A stretch of DNA of 28,176 nucleotides from Streptococcus sp. (GCA_003521145.1 DOTL01000022.1:188-28363), one strand, 5' to 3'; shown: positions 7,445-14,962, counted from the first letter of the stretch. Notes: generated by a model not told the origin, from the letters alone. A program made the numbers and translations.

Positions 7445-8611
7445 TTAAGGCAACTCTATTTCACTTAACCATTCAAAGATTTCATCATTACTATCAAAAG
7501 CAGAACCATTCTGACAGTGGAGGTCGCTTGAGTAGTTTTCTTTATCAAAAATGATTAATTTTTTCTCTTTTGACGGTATGGCTTCAAAATACTTAAATCC
7601 TAGTTGTTTATCGTAATACATATCATTAGTGGATAAAAGTACAAGAACAGGCCCTGAAATAGTTATCTCCTTAAATTCTTTACATCGTTTTATTAAAGAA
7701 GCTAGTGAGGGTTCTCCAAAATTCCACTTTGCCTGTTCAACTTGCCAATCTAAAAATTTATTTCTTTGAATATAAAGCATAGCTAACTTTTCAACAAAAC
7801 TTGGCATTTCATCATCAATGAAGCGATGGAAGATTCTAGGAATGTTCTTTTTAAAGGATTCTAGGACACTTGGGAAATAATTATATAAAACAATTCTATC
7901 AAATAAGTCATTTTTATTTCCTTGTGCGCGAGCCATTAGCAAACCGCCCAAGGATAGACCAATTCCGATAAAAGGTTTAGAAACTTGATTTTCGTAGTAA
8001 TTAATTATGACTTGGCAAACCTTTTCCCAATTAGGAATAAATGGAAGATGATGTTCTCTAAGGACAGAGGATTGACCTGGTCCCTCAAAAATGATGACAT
8101 TATAACCTTCTTCGATCCCTGCAACAACATTTGTAAAGTAAAGTTCTTCTAACAAGGCATCGAAACCACCACAGATAAAGAGTGTTCCTTTGCACGTTGC
8201 TGTCTTATGAGTGAAACAAAGAGAACGTAATGAGATATTCTCATATGGGATCATTTCCAAACGATAAGGAATTTCTAACATCTTGAGCCCCTCATAAAAA
8301 TATTGAACTGATAATTGGTAGACGTCTATTTTTCTTTTATCCAAAGGGGAAAGAAAAAATTCAGAGGCTTGAAAATAACGACTGGCTCGCAAAAAAGCAT
8401 ATCCTCGACTAATTTTAGAGGAATATCTTTGACTACGCTTTAATAGTTTTTCAGCACCGTCTTTCCAGCCACGATACCAAGATTCGTAATTGCCGTCTTT
8501 AATTTGTTGGCAGATATTTTCAACCTCGGCAAAGTCACTCCCACCTCTAGGGCAGTACCATAGTATGCGCCGTGCTTCAAATTCGAATTCTATTGTTTTA
8601 AAAAATACCAT
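7445..8611 (-). CDS. Alpha/beta hydrolase (FrsA/Ayg1-like)
   Basis: A 388-aa intact hydrolase. An N-terminal helical region (about 1-125) is followed by a canonical alpha/beta hydrolase domain. The strand-turn GTLFICGGFDA (about 142-152) provides the oxyanion side, S220 in GLSLGG is the nucleophile, D330 in LLSTNDMYYD the acid and H365 in SSDLHCQNG the catalytic histidine. The arrangement with a long helical N-terminal lid resembles the FrsA/Ayg1/2,6-dihydroxypseudooxynicotine hydrolase group, which cleave C-C or ester bonds; the substrate is unknown. GAAAGGAGAG on the minus strand precedes the ATG. It is divergent from an HxlR-type regulator 75 bases away, which suggests that the regulator controls it. 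It converges on the DUF3114-type gene through a shared terminator. Confidence 0.85.
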   Translation of the reverse strand: MVFFKTIEFEFEARRILWYCPRGGSDFAEVENICQQIKDGNYESWYRGWKDGAEKLLKRSQRYSSKISRGYAFLRASRYFQASEFFLSPLDKRKIDVYQLSVQYFYEGLKMLEIPYRLEMIPYENISLRSLCFTHKTATCKGTLFICGGFDALLEELYFTNVVAGIEEGYNVIIFEGPGQSSVLREHHLPFIPNWEKVCQVIINYYENQVSKPFIGIGLSLGGLLMARAQGNKNDLFDRIVLYNYFPSVLESFKKNIPRIFHRFIDDEMPSFVEKLAMLYIQRNKFLDWQVEQAKWNFGEPSLASLIKRCKEFKEITISGPVLVLLSTNDMYYDKQLGFKYFEAIPSKEKKLIIFDKENYSSDLHCQNGSAFDSNDEIFEWLSEIELP

Positions 8612-8631
8612 ACTTCTCTCCTTTCGAAATG

Positions 8632-8644
8632 TAGTACAATAGTA
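8632..8644. promoter_or_regulatory. TAGTA direct repeat, candidate HxlR-family operator
   Basis: TAGTA (8632-8636) and TAGTA (8640-8644) are separated by CAA, in the divergent intergenic region between the hydrolase and the regulator. The element TAGTACAATAGTA resembles the TACT/AGTA-type boxes described for B. subtilis YodB, an HxlR relative, apart from one substitution and one missing base. A TACAAT that could be a plus-strand -10 overlaps it (8635-8640). Confidence 0.4.
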
Positions 8645-8686
8645 ACAGACTTTAATAATGAGAAAAAGAAGGTACCTAGAGGTAAC

Positions 8687-9004
8687 ATGGAAAACGAAAT
8701 CTGTTTACGCAAGCTTGCTCAACCCTTGTTAGGGAAATGGACTGTATTTATTATTTTAACTTTAGAAAATGAGACACTTCATTTTGCAGAACTTGAAAGA
8801 AGGTTGAAAACAATATCTAGAAAGGTTCTTGCTCAAAATCTACGTGACTTAGAGTCGATTAATATCATTAGTCGTGAAGGTGTAGCTAGTACGGGTTCTC
8901 CAGTTTATTATAGTTTAACTGATTTGGGAAAAGATTTCTTACCACTTTTATATCAAATAAAAAGGTGGATTAGAGACCATGATGACTTGCTTTCACGAGA
9001 ATAA
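8687..9004 (+). CDS. HxlR-family winged-helix transcriptional regulator
   Basis: A 105-aa protein that is almost entirely one winged helix-turn-helix domain. The LLGKWTVFIILTL segment, FAELERRLKTISRKVLAQNLRDLE recognition region and wing (ISREGVASTGSPVYYSLTDLG) are the hallmarks of the family. A cysteine at position 6 occupies the place where thiol-sensing members (YodB, HypR type) keep their reactive cysteine, so redox or electrophile sensing is possible but not shown. AGAGGT at 8678-8683 serves as the ribosome-binding site. It is divergent from the alpha/beta hydrolase and likely regulates that gene and itself through the 75-base spacer. Confidence 0.88.
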   Translation: MENEICLRKLAQPLLGKWTVFIILTLENETLHFAELERRLKTISRKVLAQNLRDLESINIISREGVASTGSPVYYSLTDLGKDFLPLLYQIKRWIRDHDDLLSRE

Positions 9005-9041
9005 GGTCATTTTTGCTAATATTAAACATATAGTGGAGTTT

Positions 9042-9082
9042 CTTAGATACCTGAAATTATCCACTGAACAATTTCATCTAAG
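9042..9082. repeat. Imperfect hairpin in the regulator downstream region
   Basis: CTTAGA (9042-9047) and TGAAATT (9052-9058) pair with AATTTCA (9070-9076) and TCTAAG (9077-9082), leaving a four-base bulge. ATCTAAGG occurs twice (9076-9083 and again near 9093). It lacks a T-run and is not an obvious terminator. It could be a small repeat remnant. Confidence 0.3.
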
Positions 9083-9128
9083 GTCCGATATTATCTAAGG
9101 GAATTCCAAAAACTTTATCTTCAATCTA

Positions 9129-9160
9129 AAAAAGGTTTACCAATTGGCAAACCTTTTTTT
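9129..9160. terminator. Bidirectional terminator between regulator and PspC gene
   Basis: AAAAGGTTT..CC (to 9141) pairs with GG..AAACCTTTT (from 9146) around the loop AATT, with one internal A/C mismatch, and runs into TTTTTTT. A-runs on the left make it work for the minus-strand gene as well. Confidence 0.85.
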
Positions 9161-9177
9161 GTATATTCAATTATAGC

Positions 9178-9369
9178 TTACCACTTGCTTTCTTCTGGGA
9201 TAATAATCCAGCAAATGATATAGAAAAGAAAACCTGTTCCGAATAAGAAAATCGCTGCAGCCCAAATAAGGCGAATAATGACAGGATCAATGTCAAGATA
9301 TTTAGCGATACCAGAACAAACACCGGCAATAATTTTGTTGTTTGGATCTCGTCTGAGTTCTTTTTTCAT
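9178..9369 (-). CDS. PspC-domain small membrane protein
   Basis: A 63-aa protein consisting of one PspC domain. KELRRDPNNKIIAGVCSGIAKYLDID is the soluble, glycine-containing first helix region, and VIIRLIWAAAIFLFGTGFLFYIICWIIIP is the hydrophobic membrane part. PspC-domain proteins take part in envelope-stress responses in other bacteria. This short stand-alone form is common in streptococci, and its role there is not settled. GGAGG (minus strand, 9377-9381) lies at a good distance from the ATG. The gene follows the TrhA-like gene on the same strand but has its own promoter-like TATAAT in the 57-base gap. Confidence 0.88.
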   Translation of the reverse strand: MKKELRRDPNNKIIAGVCSGIAKYLDIDPVIIRLIWAAAIFLFGTGFLFYIICWIIIPEESKW

Positions 9370-9391
9370 ATGATTTACCTCCGTATGCCTT

Positions 9392-9400
9392 ATTATACCA
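9392..9400 (-). promoter_or_regulatory. Extended -10 promoter for the PspC gene
   Basis: On the minus strand TATAAT (9397-9392) is preceded by TGG, an extended -10 element. No good -35 is seen at 16-18 bases. Confidence 0.5.
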
Positions 9401-9426
9401 TAATACCTTGAAGTCTAGTATGGGCT

Positions 9427-10104
9427 TTAAGGAAGCATGAAGTAGACGATACCCAGATATTGGAGAGCTGAAGCCAACATGATGAAGAGGTGCCAAATCA
9501 TGTGGAAGTATGGTTTTTTCTTAGCATAGAAAGCTGCACCAACCGTGTATGACAATCCTCCAGCAAGCATGAGTCCCCAAAAGGCAGGTCCTGTCTTAGT
9601 GACGATAGCTGGAATAATGAAGATAACCAACCATCCCATCATCAGATAAAGGAAGAGGGAGAATTTTTCATTGATTTTTTTAGCAAAGATTTTGTAGAGA
9701 ATACCAAAAATCGTTGTTCCCCATTGGAGGATGATGATGCTGTAGCCTAGCCAGCCACCAACCAGTGAGAGGGCAACAGGGGTGTAGCTTCCAGCAATGG
9801 CAATATAAATCATGCTGTGGTCAATAATTCTTAGAACCATCTTGTGGGGTGAGTTGTAATCCATAGCATGGTAGATGGCTGAGCTCAAAAACATGAGGAA
9901 AAGGCTGATAACGAAAACAGACATCCCGACAGCAGCAGTCATGCCATAGCCATTGTTGGCATGAACAGCAGTAATTGGCAATAAGACCAGCATGGCCAGA
10001 GCGCCGACGGCGTGAGTCACACTGTTGGCAACTTCCTCACCAAAGCTAAGTTTTTTACTGAGTTTAAGGTTGGGAGAAGTATTAAAAGTAGCGGTATTAG
10101 ACAT
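9427..10104 (-). CDS. trhA: Hemolysin III / TrhA (PAQR-like) family membrane protein
   Basis: A 225-aa polytopic protein with about seven transmembrane helices. It shows the family's conserved polar positions: SFGEEVANSVTHAVG before helix 1, SSAIYHAMD after helix 2, IIDHSMIYIAIAGSYTP, and HMIWHLFIM in the last helices, with histidines and an aspartate that may bind a metal. Bacterial homologues have been linked to membrane energetics or fluidity. The hemolysin name is historical. I place the start at ATG 10104 (MSNTATF), preceded by GAAGGAGGAAAT, rather than five codons upstream. The start overlaps the end of the DUF1836 gene by 8 bases, indicating translational coupling. Confidence 0.88.
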   Translation of the reverse strand: MSNTATFNTSPNLKLSKKLSFGEEVANSVTHAVGALAMLVLLPITAVHANNGYGMTAAVGMSVFVISLFLMFLSSAIYHAMDYNSPHKMVLRIIDHSMIYIAIAGSYTPVALSLVGGWLGYSIIILQWGTTIFGILYKIFAKKINEKFSLFLYLMMGWLVIFIIPAIVTKTGPAFWGLMLAGGLSYTVGAAFYAKKKPYFHMIWHLFIMLASALQYLGIVYFMLP

Positions 10105-10546
10105 TATTTCCTCCTTCAAGGTCGTTCAAAAGTTGATGGGTAGCTCGGTAACATTGCAAAGTCTGACAGGCTGAAAGTATGACTTGTGGTGCCTCATCAG
10201 GCACCTGACCATTCATACAGGCTACAAAGTCATTGTAGTAGCTCTTTTGACTTTCAGCATCTGTTCGTAGGATTTCCAAGGTTTTCGCAATCTCAGAAAT
10301 CTCAAAGACGGTCTTTAGACTAGTGATGACAATAAGTCTGGCTACCTGAGCAGCATTATATTTTTTCTTGATGGGTTTTGCGACATGGCCATGTTTGACA
10401 TAATTATTGACCATAGAGGCGGTTAGCCCCTTGTCGTTTGGTCCTAAAGTGCTTTGGGTGACCTGATTGACATAGAGCAAAACCTGATCCAAATAGAGTT
10501 CAATCTCTGGTAATTCTTCCCAGAGAGGGTATTGTTGTGTTGTCAA
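10097..10546 (-). CDS. DUF1836-family protein, MerR-like putative regulator
   Basis: A 149-aa protein of the DUF1836 type. The segment LTASMVNNYVKHGHVAKPIKKKYN followed by AAQVARLIVITSLK is the family's MerR-like helix-turn-helix, with the typical N-Y-V-K recognition helix. A C-terminal helical part follows (residues 80-149). The family is thought to bind DNA but its targets are undefined. It overlaps the trhA-like gene by 8 bases, so the two are coupled. Directly in front lies a good promoter with a perfect inverted repeat at the expected transcription start, a natural site for autoregulation. Confidence 0.82.
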   Translation of the reverse strand: MTTQQYPLWEELPEIELYLDQVLLYVNQVTQSTLGPNDKGLTASMVNNYVKHGHVAKPIKKKYNAAQVARLIVITSLKTVFEISEIAKTLEILRTDAESQKSYYNDFVACMNGQVPDEAPQVILSACQTLQCYRATHQLLNDLEGGNNV

Positions 10547-10563
10547 ATTATAAAAACCTCTTT

Positions 10564-10584
10564 ATCTAGTTTTCATAACTAGAT
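10564..10584. promoter_or_regulatory. Inverted repeat at the DUF1836 gene promoter, candidate operator
   Basis: ATCTAGTT (10564-10571) and AACTAGAT (10577-10584) form a perfect 8-base inverted repeat with a 5-base spacer. It touches the downstream edge of the minus-strand -10 and covers the presumed transcription start, so a bound protein would block initiation. As RNA it could also form a small 5' hairpin. Confidence 0.55.
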
Positions 10585-10610
10585 TATAACATTATAGAAA
10601 TTCAAGTCAA
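10583..10610 (-). promoter_or_regulatory. Promoter of the DUF1836-trhA operon
   Basis: On the minus strand TTGACT (10610-10605), a 16-base spacer, then TATAAT (10588-10583). A second TATAAT (10596-10591) lies inside the spacer but is too close to the -35. Confidence 0.75.
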
Positions 10611-10630
10611 GTCAGAACTTGTGAGATATG

Positions 10631-10664
10631 AAAAAGATGTTGAGATAATATTTCCAACATCTTT
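10631..10664 (-). terminator. Terminator after mvaA
   Basis: AAAGATGTTG (10633-10642) and CAACATCTTT (10655-10664) make a 10-bp stem with a 12-base loop. Read on the minus strand it is followed by further T residues (complement of 10628-10635). Confidence 0.8.
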
Positions 10665-10716
10665 ATTGTTTATGTGATAAGTCAGAGTGATTTTTTTATT
10701 GTTTCATCTTCTCTTT

Positions 10717-11988
10717 TTATGGGGTTCTAAGTTTCTCCAAAATTGCTTGTGCAGTTTCTTGGTTCATATGTTTGGCCTTGAGAAGTTCAGCCAAAACTTG
10801 AGGCATTTCTTCAGGACTAGCCCCAGCTAACAAGGCCAGAGATTTAGCTTGGAGTTTCATATGTCCTGCTTGGATTCCTGTTGAAGTCAGAGCTTTGAGA
10901 GCAGCCAGATTTTGTGCCAAACCAAGAGAGACGATGATACTGGCTAGTGTTTTAGCATCTGGATGATTAAGCAAGTCATGGGCGATAGACGCACTTGGAT
11001 TAAGTCCAATAGAACCACCTCGGGTTGCGATTGGCATGGGGAGGGTTAATTCTCCAACTAGTTCCTTAGCTTCCTGATCATAAGTCCATGTGGATAGACC
11101 ACGGTAGCTACCATCCTTGCTAGCATAGGCATGGCTACCGGCCTCAACTGCTCGCCAATCGTTTCCAGTCGCGATAACTAAGGAATCGATACCGTTGAAA
11201 ATTCCCTTATTATGGGTAGCTGCTCGGTAGGGATCCACCTGAGCTAGTTGGCTGGCCATCTCCATTTTCTTAGCAAGGTCATGTGCTTCGTCCTTATTGC
11301 GGCTGAGAAAGCGTGTGCTAAGACGACAAGTCGCTGTCACAAGACTCTCAGTGGCTAGGTTTGAGAGAATAGCCATGAGGCTTTGCCCTTCTGAGAGTTT
11401 TTCCAATTCTGGTACCAGGGCTTCCATCATAGTGTTGACCATGTTGGCTCCCATGGCTTCTTGGGTATCAACGGCTAGATAGACAATGAGGAAGTCTCCC
11501 TTAGTCTCAGTCCAGAGCTTGCGAGGGCCACCCCCACGCTTAACAATAGAAGGGTGAGCCTCTTTGGCAATTTCTATAAGGTCCTGACTGACTGCTTGAA
11601 TTTTACTTGAAGCAACAGCCTTATCAGGAACGTCAAAGAGGGCAACTTGGCCAATCATTTGACGGTCATGGATTGTAGTCGTGAAACCGCCAGAGCGCTT
11701 AACGAGCTTGCTAGCATAGGAAGCAGCGGCGACAACAGAAGGTTCCTCGGTAACCATGGGAACTTGATAGGTCACACCATCTACCAATACATCTGGGCAA
11801 ATGGCAAAGGGAAGTGTAAATCGACCAATAATATTTTCAGCCATTTGGTTGGCTGTTTCAAGGGTGAGTTGTTGGTCCTTATCCAGAAGATCTTGATTTT
11901 CCTGAGACAAAAGAGCATTCTTTTTCAAATGCTCTTTACGTTCTTGCGGTGTCTTCTTGGAAAAACCAGTCCAAGAGAGTTTAGTCAT
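10717..11988 (-). CDS. mvaA: Hydroxymethylglutaryl-CoA reductase, class II
   Basis: A 423-aa class II HMG-CoA reductase, which converts HMG-CoA to mevalonate for isoprenoid synthesis (undecaprenyl and quinone precursors). Visible motifs are: AENIIGRFTLPFAICPDVLVDG near residue 50; the catalytic glutamate in MVTEEPSVVAAAS (E81/E82); the lysine in THNKGIFNGIDSL; the aspartate in GNDWRAVEAG; and a C-terminal histidine in GHMKLQAKS. Length and motif order match the streptococcal enzyme. It begins one base after the mvaS stop, with AAAGGAAAT in the mvaS tail as its ribosome-binding site, so the two enzymes of the upper mevalonate pathway are coupled. A terminator follows. Confidence 0.95.
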   Translation of the reverse strand: MTKLSWTGFSKKTPQERKEHLKKNALLSQENQDLLDKDQQLTLETANQMAENIIGRFTLPFAICPDVLVDGVTYQVPMVTEEPSVVAAASYASKLVKRSGGFTTTIHDRQMIGQVALFDVPDKAVASSKIQAVSQDLIEIAKEAHPSIVKRGGGPRKLWTETKGDFLIVYLAVDTQEAMGANMVNTMMEALVPELEKLSEGQSLMAILSNLATESLVTATCRLSTRFLSRNKDEAHDLAKKMEMASQLAQVDPYRAATHNKGIFNGIDSLVIATGNDWRAVEAGSHAYASKDGSYRGLSTWTYDQEAKELVGELTLPMPIATRGGSIGLNPSASIAHDLLNHPDAKTLASIIVSLGLAQNLAALKALTSTGIQAGHMKLQAKSLALLAGASPEEMPQVLAELLKAKHMNQETAQAILEKLRTP

Positions 11989-11989
11989 A

Positions 11990-13156
11990 TTAATTTCCTT
12001 TATAGATACGTTGGTGTTCAGAGATTTCAGTTAAACGGAAAGCTCCGGTTTGGTAATCAGTGAATTGAGTAGAGCCAGTGTCATCTAACTGCGCCTCTTC
12101 ATAGAAAAGTTTTTCATAATCAGCAACGCTCAAGGGTTGACGCTTGGCAAAGGTATCTAGACGATCCGAACGAAGCAGGTCTTTGTAACCTTCAACCAGA
12201 CGTCCTGAGAAAATTTCAGAAACAGCTCCAGAACCGTAGGAGAAGAAGCCAATCTTATCTCCTGCTTTGAGGTCTTGCGATTGTTCAAGTAAAGAAAGGA
12301 GACCAAGGTAGAGTGACCCTGTATAGATATTTCCAATTTGACGACTATAGGTAATCGAAGCATCAAAGTTGTTTGTCAAACGTTCTTTGTTCTCTGGATT
12401 CAAATCTTTTGGAATAATCTTATTAAGTCCCTTAAGAGCTAACTTTGGATAAGGAAGGTGGAGACAAAAAGCGGCAAATTCAGCAAAGTCAGCCTGATGG
12501 CGTTCTTGATAAGCTGCCCAAGTTGTCTTCAAACTGTCAAGGTACTGCTTGGTTGAATAGATGCCTTGAACATAAGGCGTTGAACTATAGTTTGGACGCC
12601 AGAAGTCCATGACATCACGAGTTTGTGCCACATTATCATCAGTAAGCTCCAAAATACGTGGGTTCTGACTGACTAGCATAGCTACAGCACCAGCTCCCTG
12701 AGTTGACTCACCAGAAGATTCCACACCATAGCGGGCAATATCACTAGCGATAACCAAAACCTTGCTTTCCGGGTGGAATGCCACGTGCAATTTAGCATAG
12801 TTAAGTCCAGCAGTTGCAGCGTAGCAAGCTTCCTTCATTTCAAAAGAACGGGCAAAAGGCTGGATACCTAAAAGACTGTGAACATAGACAGCAGCAGCCT
12901 TGGACTGATCAATGGAAGACTCAGTAGCCACAATGACCATATCGATAACTTTTTTGTCGTCGTCATTTAAAATATCAGCCGCTGCATCAGAGGCAAGCGT
13001 CACGATATCTTCTGTAATCGGCGTAATACTGGTTGCATCAAGCATCAGCCCCTTGCTGAATTTTTCAGGCTCCGCCCCACGGGCAAGAGCGAGATCAGCC
13101 ATGTTTAGAACATATTGACTGGTCGCAAAACCAATCTTATCAATTCCAATAGACAT
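11990..13156 (-). CDS. mvaS: Hydroxymethylglutaryl-CoA synthase
   Basis: A 388-aa enzyme that condenses acetyl-CoA with acetoacetyl-CoA to HMG-CoA. The catalytic cysteine is C111 in EMKEACYAATAGLNYA. The thiolase-fold pattern is complete: SIGIDKIGFAT start, ATESSIDQSKAAA, GAGAVAMLVSQNP and the C-terminal FFSYGSGAVSEIFSG. I chose ATG 13156 (MSIGIDKIGF), which has AAAGGAAAC just upstream on the minus strand and gives the family's usual length. An ATG eight codons further upstream would add a lysine-rich tail not typical of the family. It forms an operon with mvaA and is divergent from thyA across a 334-base gap. Confidence 0.95.
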   Translation of the reverse strand: MSIGIDKIGFATSQYVLNMADLALARGAEPEKFSKGLMLDATSITPITEDIVTLASDAAADILNDDDKKVIDMVIVATESSIDQSKAAAVYVHSLLGIQPFARSFEMKEACYAATAGLNYAKLHVAFHPESKVLVIASDIARYGVESSGESTQGAGAVAMLVSQNPRILELTDDNVAQTRDVMDFWRPNYSSTPYVQGIYSTKQYLDSLKTTWAAYQERHQADFAEFAAFCLHLPYPKLALKGLNKIIPKDLNPENKERLTNNFDASITYSRQIGNIYTGSLYLGLLSLLEQSQDLKAGDKIGFFSYGSGAVSEIFSGRLVEGYKDLLRSDRLDTFAKRQPLSVADYEKLFYEEAQLDDTGSTQFTDYQTGAFRLTEISEHQRIYKGN

Positions 13157-13213
13157 ATGATGTTTCCTTTTTTTCTTCATTGTAGTGTATCCAGAAGATA
13201 CTAATCTATAGTG

Positions 13214-13222
13214 ATTTTACCA
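13214..13222 (-). promoter_or_regulatory. Extended -10 promoter candidate for mvaS-mvaA
   Basis: On the minus strand TAAAAT (13219-13214) is preceded by TGG, giving an extended -10. No clear -35 is present at the usual distance. It is about 57 bases upstream of ATG 13156. Confidence 0.4.
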
Positions 13223-13333
13223 TAAAAGAGCGCTTTCGCCTTGAAAAAACTTTGATAGTTAGTTATATCTTAATTTTTGATATGAACTAGGCGATTTTAA
13301 ACAACTTACTTTTGGTATTGCCGTAGCTTTTAG

Positions 13334-13362
13334 TTCTCATTTGCACTAGAATAAGGTAAAAT
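13334..13362 (+). promoter_or_regulatory. Promoter candidate for thyA
   Basis: TTCTCA (13334-13339), 17-base spacer, TAAAAT (13357-13362). The predicted start near 13369 leaves a leader of about 120 bases before ATG 13491. The stretch 13220-13333 between this and the mvaS promoter holds nothing else I can name. Confidence 0.4.
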
Positions 13363-13368
13363 TGAAAT

Positions 13369-13490
13369 AATAATTGGATTTTTGAGACTTTAGACTCAAA
13401 AATTTGTCTTGGAACTTCGCAGACTTCCATAATCACTTAAGGAAAGTCTCAAAAAATACTTTGTTTTTAAATGGAATAAAGAGGAAAATC
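13369..13490 (+). promoter_or_regulatory. Structured thyA 5' leader with alternative hairpins
   Basis: TTTTTGAGACTTT (13379-13391) has two possible partners. One is the nearby CTCAAAAA (13395-13402, 8 pairs). The other is the distant AAAGTCTCAAAAA (13443-13455, 13 perfect pairs). GACTTCC (13422-13428) can also pair with GGAAAGTC (13441-13448), with one bulged A, which would compete for the same distant arm. No T-run follows the hairpins, so a simple intrinsic terminator is not evident. The Shine-Dalgarno sequence at 13481 stays outside all of them. Confidence 0.5.
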
Positions 13491-14351
13491 ATGACAAAAG
13501 CAGATACTATATTTAAAGAAAACATCATTAAAATCATGGAAGAAGGCGTTTGGTCGGAGCAAGCACGCCCAAAATACAAGGATGGTACCACAGCTAATTC
13601 CAAATACATCACAGGAGCTTTTGCAGAATATGACTTGAGCAAGGGAGAGTTTCCAATTACCACTCTTCGTCCTATTGCTATCAAATCTGCCATCAAAGAA
13701 GTGTTCTGGATTTATCAAGACCAGACAAACAGCCTAGATATCCTTGAAGATAAGTATAATGTGCACTATTGGAATGACTGGGAAGTTGAAGGCGCGCTTG
13801 CCAATAATGGGGACAAGCGTTCAATCGGTCAGCGTTATGGAGCGGTTGTTAAGAAGCACGATATTATTAATCGTTTGCTGGACCAGTTAGAGGTCAATCC
13901 ATGGAACCGTCGCAATGTCATTTCTCTTTGGGATTATGAGGCCTTTAAGGAAACAGCAGGACTTCAGCCTTGTGCCTTCCAAACTATGTTTGATGTTCGT
14001 CGTGTGGGTGAGGACATTTATTTGGACGCCACTTTGACGCAGCGTTCTAATGATATGTTGGTGGCCCATCACATTAATGCCATGCAGTATGTGGCCCTTC
14101 AGATGATGATTGCCAAGCATTTTGGTTGGAAAGTTGGTAAATTCTTTTATTTCATAAACAACCTCCATATCTATGACAATCAATTTGAGCAAGCTGAGGA
14201 ACTCCTCAAACGTCAACCTTCTGATTGCCAACCACGTTTGGTTCTCAACGTTCCTGACGGAACTAATTTCTTCGATATCAAACCGGAATATTTTGAATTG
14301 GTTGACTATGATCCTGTTAAACCTCAACTCAAATTTGACTTAGCAATTTAA
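13491..14351 (+). CDS. thyA: Thymidylate synthase
   Basis: A 286-aa ThyA that methylates dUMP to dTMP using methylene-tetrahydrofolate, producing dihydrofolate. Key features are the catalytic cysteine C161 (LQPCAFQTMFDVR), the nucleotide-contacting TLTQRSNDMLVAHHINAMQY, RPKYKDG near the N-terminus and NNLHIYDNQFEQA. It belongs to the Firmicute variant in which the region around the cysteine reads PCAFQTMFDV. ATG 13491 has GAGGAAAA nine bases ahead; an in-frame ATG at 13404 would add 29 residues lying inside the structured leader and is unlikely. The product dihydrofolate is recycled by the next gene, dihydrofolate reductase, although a terminator separates the two. Confidence 0.97.
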   Translation: MTKADTIFKENIIKIMEEGVWSEQARPKYKDGTTANSKYITGAFAEYDLSKGEFPITTLRPIAIKSAIKEVFWIYQDQTNSLDILEDKYNVHYWNDWEVEGALANNGDKRSIGQRYGAVVKKHDIINRLLDQLEVNPWNRRNVISLWDYEAFKETAGLQPCAFQTMFDVRRVGEDIYLDATLTQRSNDMLVAHHINAMQYVALQMMIAKHFGWKVGKFFYFINNLHIYDNQFEQAEELLKRQPSDCQPRLVLNVPDGTNFFDIKPEYFELVDYDPVKPQLKFDLAI

Positions 14352-14375
14352 TAAATGCTTATGATTTAAGCCCTT

Positions 14376-14410
14376 AAAGAGCTGGCAAAGTTTTTCCAAG
14401 CTCTTTTTGT
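14376..14410 (+). terminator. Terminator after thyA
   Basis: AAAGAGCT(GG) at 14376-14385 pairs with (CC)A-AGCTCTTT at 14396-14406 with one bulged A, running into a T-rich tract. Confidence 0.8.
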
Positions 14411-14417
14411 CTTTTTT

Positions 14418-14426
14418 TGTTAGAAT
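14418..14426 (+). promoter_or_regulatory. Extended -10 promoter candidate for folA-clpX-ysxC
   Basis: TGT followed by TAGAAT (14421-14426) forms an extended -10, right after the thyA terminator and about 33 bases before the folA start. No clear -35. Confidence 0.4.
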
Positions 14427-14458
14427 GGATTGTAAACTTAAAAAGAAAAGGAAGTACC

Positions 14459-14962
14459 GTGTCTAAACAACTCATTGCTATTTGGGCGGAAGCTCATAAC
14501 CATGTTATTGGGAAGAATCACACCATGCCTTGGCATCTGCCTGCTGAATTGGCACATTTCAAGAAAACGACCATGGGCTCAGCAATTCTCATGGGGCGTG
14601 TGACCTTTGATGGCATGAACCGTCGTTGCCTGCCAGGACGTGAAACCTTGATTTTGACACGAGACAAGGACTTCGACTGTGAGGGTGTAACGACCGTTAT
14701 GAGTGTTGAGGAAGCTCTAACTTGGTTTGAACAGCAAGATAAGGATCTCTATATTGCTGGTGGTGCTGGTGTCTACAAGGCTTTTGATGGGCATTATGAT
14801 GCACTCATCAAGACAACTATTGAGGCTGATTTAGAGGGAGACACGTATTTTCCACAACTAGATATGACGGCATTTAAAGAGGTATCACACGACCGTGTGG
14901 CCAAGGATGATAAAAATGCCTACGACTTTAGCATAAGTCGCTATGAAAAAAAAGGAGACTAG
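14459..14962 (+). CDS. folA: Dihydrofolate reductase
   Basis: A 167-aa DHFR, reducing dihydrofolate to tetrahydrofolate with NADPH; the target of trimethoprim. The order is LIAIWAEAHNHVIG (N-terminal strand), MPWHLPAELAHFKKTTMG with the active-site acid E30, LMGRVTFDGM, LPGRETLILTRD and the cofactor loop IAGGAGVYKAF. The start is GTG 14459, with AAAAGGAAG six bases upstream; a further upstream ATG would add residues that overlap the promoter. It lies downstream of thyA, which generates its substrate, and starts a cluster with the small membrane protein, clpX and ysxC. Sequence near the acid residue looks ordinary. I see no obvious trimethoprim-resistance signature but cannot judge this firmly. 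Confidence 0.96.
   Translation: MSKQLIAIWAEAHNHVIGKNHTMPWHLPAELAHFKKTTMGSAILMGRVTFDGMNRRCLPGRETLILTRDKDFDCEGVTTVMSVEEALTWFEQQDKDLYIAGGAGVYKAFDGHYDALIKTTIEADLEGDTYFPQLDMTAFKEVSHDRVAKDDKNAYDFSISRYEKKGD

Noticed and set aside
13404..13490. N-terminal extension of thyA from ATG 13404
   Set aside because: No ribosome-binding site, lies in the structured leader and is absent from the usual ThyA N-terminus; ATG 13491 has GAGGAAAA in front.
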